Shown in pieces: positions 50,301 to 62,300 of a DNA stretch of 64,000 bases. The notes under the pieces are model-generated. The model did not search any database. It saw only the letters and a program-made list of their open reading frames with translations, and was not told where the DNA came from. Origin of the DNA: Notospermus geniculatus. Its lineage: Eukaryota; Nemertea; Pilidiophora; Heteronemertea; Lineidae. Within the stretch, counting starts at the first letter, position 1. Each line of letters opens with the position of its first letter. The position numbers were made by a program, and so were the translations under genes. The stretch lies in the NCBI GenBank assembly GCA_002633025.1, contig NMRB01000351.1, positions 61,392 through 125,391 on the forward strand. The letters are read 5' to 3'.

Positions 50301-53300
50301 ATTCCTGAGTTGACGTCATCATTCCGAAGATTCCGGACGTTTCCGATCTCATTCTGTGCCTTTTGTGTTTTAGGGACACAAAACTTCATTGCACTTTATT
50401 TAATCAACGAAGTCATTTTGGTCGAAAATGCACATTTTATCCAAAGTATATGATCATTATGAACTAAATGAAGAGTGCCTGGACGGGGGATGAAGCTGGG
50501 ACTTTAAAGGCAAATACCTTGTTATACTGCGTCGAAATGCATAAAAACACACCACTAACCATATGTCTTGTTCGATACTATTCATTTCGTGCATTTTTAT
50601 GATCATTATGCGATATTAATATGTTTTCATTCGGCAATTCGATCCCATTGCCGGGAGGTTCCGATTTAAAGTAAGATCCATTTATTCCGTGAATTCTCCC
50701 AGTCTCTCGAAATAGCAGCCAATGGGAAAGAGCGTTACATCGGCCCGTTAAAAATCATAGGTCAGTTGTATTCGGGGTTGGTTTTATGCCAGGACTTCGC
50801 TATAAGCTAGCTTCTGATTGGCCGATTTGACGACAGAAAATCTGTCGGCGGTTCCCCGCCGAAAAGGTACGGAATGTGACAGGGTCAGAAGAGGTGCGAC
50901 GTAGGAGATGCGTCTGAATGAGCCTGTTTTGAGAGGATGTTTGTTAACCGGCGTTTTCGTACACCGTATACTACTATGTAATCGAGGCCTGAGGGACACA
51001 CTCCGCGTGAGCTACTGCGAAACTAATGTACTTGGCCAGCCCTGCATAACGCAATCTATAAATATAGACAGTACACCTGCATGGTCTATATTCGCTGTCC
51101 GCAGTGAAGTACGTCTGACTGCGGACAGGATTTTGCAGTAGCTCCCGTGCAGTGTCTCCCTTATGAGATGACCTAAGGCACGAAGTTTCGGTCCGATTGG
51201 ATTCTTGGTTTGACCATCAGGTGGTCAAAAGGAAAAAGACAAAAAGTGCAATAACTCCTGAAACTGATGACGGGATTGTCCCTAGTTTTTACCGTGGGTG
51301 CATCTACTAGGATTCATGACATATGTACCAGGTTTTTCATTTGACCTTCTTTTCAAGGTCACAGACGTCAAAGTTCGAAATTTTGCCATTTGGTTGCATG
51401 CTTCATAATTGCTGGGGCTATTGACCTGAAACTAGTGCATATATACCCCTATGTCAGATGCCCTATGACACCAAGTTTTGGTCTGATTCAATTCTTATCT
51501 ACGGTTCTTACCCCGCAGCCCTTGGGCCGGTGCAGTAGCGACACTTGTTTTATGTGGGATTTTATTTCACAATGGAAAAAAATTGATGGCGCCTTTCTCA
51601 TGTTTCTTCTAATTGAAAAGTATATGATAGTCAATAGGCAGCAGATGATACAATGAAATGAAGAATATAAGTAGGCCTACAATATTATTGCAAAATTGCT
51701 TTCTGTACAGAGCTACATGTAGCTTGATTTAAGGCTTGAAATGGGCCATTTGTGTGGCGGTCTAGGAAAACATCCGCCAGGTTTTGCTAGACTGCCACAC
51801 ATTTATTGGAAGTTTTTGTAGCAGTGAGATCCAGTTTCTGCTGTTGTATTGGATATCGAGTGAATTCTGCCTGATGTGGTTGGAAAAATTCATTGAGGTC
51901 TGACCCTGAGTCCATTTGCCCTTTTGTCTCCAAATTTAAGACACACCACTAACCGTTTGTCATCCACGTATCATATCAACACGCGTCCCAACAATAAAGC
52001 ATGTTGCCCTAACTTTGACCTTTCCAGGGCGTCTCATCCAATGCAGGTGGAGGCAAGAAATCTGCACCAAATACAGCAGCGGTAAATATGCCCTCCTCAG
52101 CACCTCCGCCCCAGCTTCCTCACGCCAAGCCCTCACTTCATGATACTTTACCTCATAGTCTGTATTCATCATCGCACTAACTGCACTCCGTATTAACAGG
52201 ATTCTGCCCAGGACTGAACGAGTGCCAGTCGGAACGTGGATCTGGGAAAAATCTGAAATGTAGACTTGCTAAAATGCGATATCCTGGCACCTGCGAATCG
52301 AAATAATGAGCTCATTTGGCATCAAAATGACCCCAATCCACTCTTTTTGCAACTTATGCAGCCTGCCTTATCATTGGTCAGAACTGTGTCAGGAAGCCCC
52401 GCCAGGAAGCACAGTTGGTGAATGGGAACAGAAAGGAAATTCGAAAGTGTGCGTGGCGGGCATCTTTCATGGCACACTTCGTTAGTTCTGATGGTCGGAA
52501 AGTAATCTTTTAGGCTGAGGGCGCGGTCGGCATTTCTGCATCCTGGATAGGGCCGTGTGGCACTGACCAGCAGCGGGAGAACCCTGAATTAATAACACCC
52601 TGTGGAAAGTGGAAATCAGAGGAAAAAGACTGGAGTAAAAGTGAATTTTGCTTAGACGCACTGCAGCAACTTGTTGTAGTTAAAGCAAGGATTGAATGTC
52701 ATGTCAAACATCCCTTAGTTTCTTTTTTTTGAGTTCCTAATCAAACTATTTTACCTTGAATAAATTTGTCTCTGACTGCTTTTTGGCAATATACAATTTT
52801 CCCTCTGATTTCTAGAAGCTAACAGTAGGTATTATCAGCAGTATTTCATAGTCTTGGTTAAATGCACGACTTTTTTTCTCTTACAGCCTCATTCAGTTTT
52901 TTGGGTGGTCTAGGGAGAGTTATTTTCCTAGCTGCATGTTTTTCACTTCAGAAATGATTCAGAAATTTGAAGGCATTTGGAGGACTGCTGTCTCTCTCTC
53001 TCAATGAGTGGGCCACTGAAATTGCAGTAGATTCACCATCTGAAAGCCTGATGTAGTTAATGTAGTTACGTATTTTGCAAGAGGCGGATGATGCATGTTG
53101 TGCTCATACTCATTATACACCAGGGTCCATCTGTATGCTTATGAATATGGACCCTGATGATCAGTAGTGCTTGAAACAAGTGCTGTTGTTGGCGGAAGGG
53201 GTGAATGTTGTCCACTCTGAATCCTAACCCCTGGCCCCTATCACACCACCCTTGATACCTAGCCTCCTACCCCTGACCCCAAAGTCTACTCCTGATCCTT

Positions 53301-56300
53301 TCATAGCCGCTAGGGCTATTGACCTAAAACTTGATATGTCCCTGTCAGATGACCTAAGGCACCCAGTTTCGGTCCGATTGGATTCTTGATTTGGCCACCA
53401 GGTGGCCAAAAGCAAAAAGACAAAAAGTGCAGTAATTCCTGAAACTGATGATGACTGGATTGTCCCCCAATTTTTATCATGGGTGCATCTAATGAGGGTT
53501 CATGACATATGTACCAGGTTTTTCATTTGACCTTCTTTTCAAGGTCACAAGATACAGAAAAGCACAAAATTGACACACAAAATGATAATAAGCAAGAAGT
53601 CAATCTCCAGAATTCACGAATTTTCGACCCCAACCGGGGTCTTTTTCAAGTGAGTCTTTGAGTCTTTTCTAGAGTTTGAGTCTTTTCTAGAGTTTCAGAT
53701 TGTAAAGTTCCACTTGAAAAAGACCCCGGTTGGGGTCGAAAATTCGTGATTTCTGGAGATTGACTTCCTGCTTATTATCTTTTCAAGGTCACAGAGGTCA
53801 AAGTTCGAAATTTTGCCATTTGGTGGCATGTTTCGTAATTGCTGGGGCTATTGACCTGAAACTTGTACATTATGTACCGGTACCCGCTATGTCAGATGCC
53901 CTCCATGACACCATGTTTCGGTCTGATTCAATTCTTAGCTTCGTTTCGCGGCTATTTGACCTGGTATCTTCTGACTTAGCTAGGTAACCTCTATATGTGC
54001 AGCTGGACTTCGGCACATATGTCATAAATTCGTCAAGCGAGAATGTTTTGACCTTGAGATTTTGATGATAATCATATTACCCTGCAACTCGAGGCTTGCT
54101 GTGGAACATTTCAATAATTTGTCATTTGTGACTTGTTTGACATGTTCATCTTTTTTCTGCTTATTTTGCATCCATCCTACACAAACATCAAAATCCAGCC
54201 CTTGGGCCGGTGCAGTAGCGACACTTGTTTCATGTGGGATTTTATTTCACAGTGGAAAATAATTGATGGTGCCTTTCTTCTAATTGAAAAGTATATGATA
54301 GTCAATAGGTGGCAGATGATACAATGTGAAGAATATAGGTAGGCCTACAATATTGTCACAGAATTGCTTTCTGTACAGCTAGAGCTGGATTAAGGCTTGA
54401 AATGGGTGCCACTTGTGTGGTGGTCTAGGAAAACATCTGCCAGGTTTTGCTAGACCTAGACCGCCACGCGTTTACAGGCTTTTATTTTTATGAAATCAAC
54501 CGAGAGCTGTTGATCGCTCTCGAACAATCAGCAATCTGCCTAATTTGGTTGGAAAAATTCATTGAGGTCTGACCCTGAGTGCATTTGCCCTTTTTTTCTC
54601 CAAATTTAAGACACACCACTAACTGTTTGTCATCCACGTATCATATCAACACACGCCCCAACAATAAAGCATGTTGCCGTAACTTTGACCTTTCCAGGGC
54701 GTCTCATCCAGTGCAGGTGGAGGCAAGAAATCTGCACCAAATACAGCAGCGGTAAATATGCCCTCCTCAGCACCTCCGCCCCAGCTTCCACACGCCAAGC
54801 CCTCACTTCATGATACTTTACCTCATAGTCTGTATTCATCATCGCACTAACTGCACTCCGTATGTTGGTAGATGAATTAACCGGGTTCTGCCCAGGACTG
54901 AACGAGTGCCAGTCGGAACGTGGGTCTGGGAAAAATTTGAAATCTAGACTTGCTGAAATGCGATTTTCTGGCACCTGAGAGTCGAAATACAGTGGAACCC
55001 CGGTAACACGACCACCCACGGGACAGACCCAAAGTGGTCGCGTTAGCGGGGTGGTCGCCTTACCGAAATCGGCCAGATGAGTGCCGATCCAGACCGAAGT
55101 AAACTGAGTGTCATATTTTCTTTTTTATCCATGTTTCGTTTAATAAACCAGACTAGACCATCTCCAGCCTGACCTGATACTAGTAAGCAGATAGCCCACT
55201 GACACTGTGACGACTAGGATGGACGACTGGCAGGTGTGGAAATGGTGAATTCCGTGTAAATATTGCGCCCGTCTCATGCTTAGGCCTGCCTTTTATGATC
55301 GCTGACCCCAACCGTCATGCACATGGCTTATGTCATGTGTTAATTGGTCCTGTTTGGTACACACACACTGCTGACTCGCCTTTGTTTGATAATCAGACCA
55401 CTAATTAGGTTGCGGTCGGTCGTGTTACCGAGGTGCTAATTGCCACTTGGGACAGCCAAAGCTGTGGTCGCGGTCTGGATAGCGGGGTGGTCGCGTTAGT
55501 GAAACACTCCAAAGGGAAATAAAGAGAAAAACAATCGGGACAATTGAAAACTGGTCGTAGTTCCGGGGTGGTCGCGTTATAGGGGTGGTCGTCGACCGGG
55601 GTTCCACTGTAATGAACTCATTTGGCGTCAAAATGACCTCGATCCACTCTATTGCAACTTAGGCAGCCCGCCGTTGTTGTTTTGGTCAGAACTGTGTCAG
55701 GAAGCCCCGCCGAGAAGCACATTTGGTGAATGGGAACAGAAAGGAATTTCGGAAGTGTGCGTGGTGGGCATCTTTCATGGCACACTTCGTTATTTCTGAT
55801 GGACGGAAAGTAATCTTTTAGGCTGAGGGCGCGGTCGGCATTTCTGCGTCCTGGATAGGGCCGTCTGGCACTGACCAGCAGCGGGAGAACCCTGAATTAA
55901 TAACACCCTGTGGGAAGTGGAAATCAGAGGAAAAAGACTGGAGTAAAAGTGAATTTTGCTTAGACGCACTGCAGCAACTTGTTGTAGTTAAAGCAAGGAT
56001 TGAATGTCATGTCAAACATCCCTTAGTTTCTTTTTTTGAGTTCCTAATCAAACTATTTTACCTTGAATAAATTTGTCTCTGACTGCTTTTTGGCAATATA
56101 CAATTTTCCCTCTGATTTCTAGAAGCTAACAGTAGGTATTATCAGCAGTATTTCATAGTCTTGGTTAAATGCACGACTTGTTTTCTCTTACAGCCTCATT
56201 CAGTTTTTTGGGTGGTCTAGGGAGAGTTATTTTCCTAGCTGCATGTTTTTCACTTCAGAAATGATTCAGAAATTTGAAGGCATTTGGAGGACTGCTGTCT

Positions 56301-59300
56301 CTCTCTCTCAATGAGTGGGCCACTGAAATTGCAGTAGATTCACCATCTGCAAAGCCTGATGTAGTTAATGTAGTTACGTATTTTGCAAGAGGCGGATGAT
56401 GCATGTTGTGCTCATACTCATTATACACCAGGGTCCATCTGCATAAAAGATCTCAAGTGTGAAATTTCCCTTAAATTGTTGTTCCAAACAAAAGATAAGG
56501 GAAATTTTACACTCAAGATGTTTTGTGCACACGGCCCCAGAACCCAGTTGGAGGCCTGTCGAGTGCAAAATTGTTGGACGTGTATTCTCTGTGTTAAGAT
56601 ATAAGGCTTGACCCTAACCCTGACCTTTCCCATCAGCCAATCATTCTACTCCTTAGTGAGTAACAGGTGTTCTGATTGGTTCCCACGTTCTTGCACTCGA
56701 CAGTGGTGGTTGTAAGGTCTTGGAAGTATGAATTTAGCCAGGGATACAGCTTTTTCCACTTCTTCATACAAAAGTTTCCTCTGTTATGGTTACGTGGGGT
56801 GTCAACCTGGTTGGTCAGCAATGCCTTTTCTGTGATGTGAGCCAGTGGGAGAGTTTATTTAGCAAGAGTGCGATTTCAGCGTACCCAGGCAGGCCTTGTC
56901 TTTTGAGGCGAGTGAAAAACTGCTCGCCTCAGAACAATCGAGTTTTCTATAGGCAAGCAGTTTTTCACTCGCCTCAGAAGACGAGGCCTGCCTACCAATG
57001 TACACAATGGCTGCCTCTATAGGCACCATGGATTGGTCGGCCTACAATAATAATGTTGGTTTAACTCACTGTTCCCTCTATTCCACTTCACTTGATGTAT
57101 ATGCCGATATTATGCCACTCAGCACCAAAATATGATTTAAATCAGACTTCGGTTGTTCACCTCGGCAGCCTTGGTCAATTTCTTGGGGTGACATTTCGGT
57201 CTGTCCCCTCCATGGCGGGGGCCATTTTGTTTTAAATGTTGCATGCCCATGTAATAAGTATTGGCCAATCATATTCAAGGATTTTTTTTACCTTGAGTTA
57301 AAAATTACCATGCCACAATTTTTTGTTCTCCTGACACAGACCATTTTCACATACAAATGGCGGAAGGAGCTAGTATCCCTCAGCAAGTCACACCTCCAAG
57401 TCGTTAAACTGGGAATCTGGTATAGGGCCGTATTTTAGAACATTATTAGGTCTACCTTAAATCTATTGTTCTCGATGATTTTACAATAGATTTAAGGTCG
57501 ACCTTAACGTTAGGAACGTTCTAAAATACAACCCATAGTCATTGCAGATTACATGTAGGTAGTGCGTGCATCCTCAGTGGTCCGTGTTTCTCGGGTCTTG
57601 TAGCAACATGTAAAGATTAAATCCTAGCACTGCCTAGTTTAACATTCTTTAGGTATTACAAACTCTGTTCTTTCTGCCTATCAGTATAGTTCGCATCTTA
57701 GAATTTTACGTGGTGGAGAGATCAGTCTCTCCTCAACACTGCAGATTTTCTCGTAGGATTCCTGTTTTTCCTGCATTAATGAAAAACGTCACCCAGTATT
57801 GATGAGTAGTTATAATGCCCTGTGTTGGCCCTTGTACTCTAGTGCAAAAATGTTTTATAAGTAATGAAGCAAAATACTTTAGGATGGTACATTCGCACCT
57901 CATTTCTTTATTCAAGTGGTGTGTGTTTCATCTGAAAGTCCTAAAAGCTGAAACTATAGAGGAAAGGCCATTGATGCTGCTGTTGATGCTTCCATTCCAC
58001 TTGTGAGCTCTTGCCGTAGTGCAGAGTTCGTTATCCATCAGCTTCCGTTAGCAGGACACATTTCGTAACAACTGACGTGACTGGGCTATTGACTTGAAAC
58101 TCTGTAGCCTAAATTTGTGCCCCAAGGTCAGATGACCCCTATGACACCACCATGTTTTGTTCAGATCTGATTCTTAGCGTAGCCACCAGGTGGCCAAATC
58201 CAGTGTTGGGGACCCAAATGCAGTCAAGCAAAATCCAACATCGTTCACTTTTAATCTACTCAGGCGATTCTGTTAAACAGCCCTGTGCACACTTCAGCTT
58301 CATGGTGGGCATGTTTTTTGCAGTGCTGCTGGCAATTTTGTTATCGATACCACTCTTCATTCAACACCTGTTTCTCAAAGTGCAACGTGCATCAATGATA
58401 AATGGTGTGATAATTTTTGCTTCTGCGTGATTGGCCGTAGTTTGCCTGTTTCCTCAATGTATCAGTTGAGCAGCAGGCCATTGGGCCACTTGATTCGTTT
58501 AAAGGGCAATTCGTTTTGATTCCATGTTTCTGCAAAATCTACATACCATATAATTTGGGCTGAGCCCATGTTTCATAAATTCTTGAATTATATTTAAATG
58601 TATGCTTGTTTTTTCTTGACCACCTGATATGCTACATGCTGATGTTGTTTCTTTTGCTCTTTTCAGGCAGGAGGGTTGGATGACAGGGCTCTTCTTTATT
58701 TGTGTATCCTTTGATTATCATTATTATGAACAGAGCGCCGAAGTGAGCCATGTAGTTGCGTGGCTATTTGACCGAGACTCTTCTAACTTAGTGTGAACCC
58801 AAAGTCTGGCTCCCAAAATTTCATGACATGTATGTAATTTGGCCTGTTCGGCCGGCTGTGTGTACGATACAAACTAAATTATCCAAGCTTGGGTTTGATT
58901 ATTTAATGAGACGAATATTCAATAAAGTTAGTCCTGTGGACAAAGTGCAGGCCTTTCCGTTTGACGGGCGCTAAAATGTGCATGTGCCTTTGAAACAATA
59001 GAATTTCTATTGCTTGTGAGGCGCATGCACATTTTCGCGCCCGTAAAATGGAAAGGCCTGAAAGTGTATGCCTTAGGCCTACTCGGCGTTGTCATCATGC
59101 CCCACGGCGAATCCTCGCTATTACGAACTCCTCGTTTGTATGAACTAAATCCTTGGACCCGAAGGGTTCGTTTTAGCGAGGGAGGACTGTAGTAGCATGT
59201 CTGTGGTTTCACTCCAGGGTGAAACCCTATGTCAAATAATAGATGACAGTGATAAGCTTTGGCTGAAGCATTTCAGTGAGTCGTCTGCGTGATTGTTGCC

Positions 59301-62300
59301 TATTTGAATTGAACCTTGACTCATCAAAGTTGTTGACAATCTAAAGCCAACAGAAATCGTAGTGTCGTATTCATCCCTGTCACGATGGAATGAGCCGCCA
59401 CCACCTCCGATGCCAGAGAAATCCCATGAGAAGATGAAGAGCAAAGGGGAAAAGAGTGACCTAGATAAGGAGATGTCAACTTTGGGAACTGGAAGTGTTG
59501 TGGGAGAAGGTAAGTTGATTCTTTACCTGACGACTTTATGCCACTTTTGGAAGTGAGCTATTTAACACGTTGACTGCGAGCTACGAGCATACTCATAGTC
59601 AGATGTCCTCCCAAAAATGGTCCTCCCATTGCCAGCTACGAGTATACTCGTAATTCGGCTAATGCATTTTCTATCAATGTTGATAAGCTTGGCAATGAGG
59701 AAGAGCCTTCCAGTGATCATACTGGCAGTGGGGATTGAAAAAGGCAGAGTGATGCCCCCTTTTAGGACATAGTGCAACGCCTCTCTAAAATGGCCTTCTG
59801 GTAAATATAACCCTGAGTATGGCATTTAGAATAAAGCACAATTTTTCCCAGTGGTGATATTGATCTGGAAGTCGGATCTGACCAAATTCCAATAGAGTCA
59901 GTCTTATTCTTTTTTGCCGCTAGAGAGCCAAAAAATGAAAAATCAAGAGTGCTATTTCTCTGAACTGCTTGTGTTGACTTAAAAGTCATTGACATTGAGG
60001 ATATTATTGTTTTATACATGAAAATGAAAAAGTCCAAATTGATCAGTTTTCTCCTGATTATTTTCCAGATGATTCTCAGAGCCACAAGGATGGTAAGTAT
60101 TATTCTGTGTTGTGTGTGAAGGTGTGAGGATTTATGAGAGTGGTCTGATCATTTGGACAGTGGTTTGATGATTGTGCATTTCTGGTTTTTAGCCCGTGTG
60201 GTGGTAAATCTAGGTGAACACTGTCCTTGCGGCTTGCGATTTTTGACTGGCGCCTGATTCGTTGGTGTTGTTTACAAACTATAACGCCGTTCTGAATATG
60301 GTTGTCTTGGTGTGCAGTTGAACTTGCAGGGATATCGATCGATACGGTAAGATACTGAATCTCTCCTGAAAGAGGCGATGAGACATCATTTTGCGCTCGC
60401 GTATTATTTTAAAATCATGTGACGCCAGGAAGGGACTATTTCATTGGTCGACTGCCCCAAGATATGGCAGAAGGTGCCGGTCAATACCACACACTGTTCA
60501 TGGTGGAAGACGCCGGCAAATTTGATGCCGGCATATATCAAATCAGTTTGATTCCTGCGATCATGGCTGAGCCACGGACCGCCAGCAAAAAATTGGTGCG
60601 ATACGGCGTTCTCTGCACACCAACACTTGCGGCACTGCGATTTGTGACTCCGGTTAAAAAAGCGCAAGCCGCAAGGGCAGGATAGTATATGAGATATTTC
60701 CATCTGAAGATGCCTGTTTACTTTATATCCAGTGCTTTATGTGCTGTTTGTACTGTACAGAGCGCCAGCTCCATTCGGAATGTCTGCTAGTCCGAATTGT
60801 CAGTTGGATATCATAATAAAGGGACACACTCTGCGTGAGCTACTGTGAAACTAATGTATTAGGCCAGCCCTGCATACCGCGATCTATATATAAATATACA
60901 CAGTACTCCCCAGGGTCTATATTCGTTGTCCGCAGTGAAGTACGTCTGACTGTGGACAGGATTTTGCAGTAGCTCACACGGAGTGTGTCCCTTAAGTTCA
61001 TTCATTCTCTCAACAGGACCAACTGATCAGGAGTTCCCACCGATTCATCCGGGCACACTGATAGCAGAACCTCACTCATGGAAAAGTCTCGTAACTGGCC
61101 AACCTATTTTAAGGATCAGGACCACTGGAACAAGAGCAGCTGTGCTCAGCTTACCTGCTGGGTAAGTCTACTAAAGAATGTTGCATGTTGTTGAAAACAT
61201 TTGACAAACTTCTATAATCTGATAACTGGATGAGTAGCTCCAACACCCGGAGTTGGCAATGAGCTCGGTTGTAATTGGTGAGCATCCTATTGTTAGTGAG
61301 GTGGTATGTCATTACATTTACAGTCCGTCAACCTCGTGGCCTCTGTCAGGTGTCTTCTGTCACAGCTGCTGTGTTAACCATCAGACTCAAAACCCAGAGG
61401 TCACGGTTTCATTTCCGCCACTTCATGTCCCCAATTGGTCTGATAATGAATCAAGCCACAGAGGAGCTGAATGATTATAGAGATAGCCGTGTTGATCGTT
61501 GAATGAATGAGAAGAAATGAGATAGGTAACACCGTCTTTTGAATCAACTTGGTTGTATTGAGACAAGCTTTCGACCCTATCGGGCCTTCATCAGGTCAGA
61601 CCTGATGAAGGCCCGATAGGGTCGAAAGCTTGTCTCAATACAACCAAGTTGATTCAAAAGACGGTGTTACCTATCTCATTTCTTCTCAAGAGCTGAATGA
61701 GTTGCTTCTAATCTTGACTTCTCCAAGAAAGGTTTCAAGGGGAGGGGCCGAGGTGATATGTGAAGGACATGGAGACTGTGTTAAACTTTACAGTGGAAAG
61801 CGCAGAAAATTTTATTTTATTAATATCATTGTCATTAGTGCTTGTTTTGTGACATCTGGGGCCGTATGCACCAAGGAAGATTATCTTCTTGAACTCAGGT
61901 TGAGCCACAGTTTTTCAGTTGTTCAGGTTTGCCAGGGCATGATGTGACAAGGGAAGAGTTCTGGATCAACCTGAGTTCAAGTACATTTTTATATATTTGT
62001 TGGTGCATAGTGTTTGATGATGCATTTAATCTGCACCAAAAAGTAGACATCCTGTTGATAATTTTCTCTTCGTTCCAGACGTCATGTTCTCAAGCTTAGT
62101 ATGTCATCTCCACTTGGTCATCATGTCCATCTCTCCTCAGCTGTCCAGTTTGTGTTTGGTGATGAGGAGGCTGTCATGCCACATCTTACCAAGGTACACA
62201 GCGAATGAGGAACCCGTGTGCCGTTTATCCTGACAGGTTGGCGCTGCGAGGGGTGCAACCGAATCGACGTCATTGACGTCGTTTTAAGTGTTGAGGCCAT

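Larger units (their letters stand above)
51516..53133 (+). repeat. Exon 18 block, copy A (partner 54195-56441)
   Basis: Runs from CAGCCCTTGGGCCGGTGCAG to ACACCAGGGTCCATCTG. Contains exon 18A and a hAT-like element (52197-52586). It lacks the 620-bp pogo-like insertion of copy B; the empty TA is at 52304-52305. Confidence 0.88.
54195..56441 (+). repeat. Exon 18 block, copy B
   Basis: The same sequence as 51516-53133 with scattered differences plus the insertion 54990-55609. It contains exon 18B. Sequence diverges after GGGTCCATCTG. Confidence 0.88.

Noticed and set aside
53085-53133. A possible exon (EADDACCAHTHYTPG), repeated at 56385-56432
   Set aside because: Preserved in both copies of the block, but the acceptor (TTTGCAAG) and donor (GTCCAT) are poor and the residues match nothing in androglobin between exons 18 and 19.
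59560-59660. TTAACACGTTGACTGCGAGC as a piggyBac-like end
   Set aside because: A TTAA start and repeated CTACGAGTATACTCG words are suggestive, but I found no matching right end.
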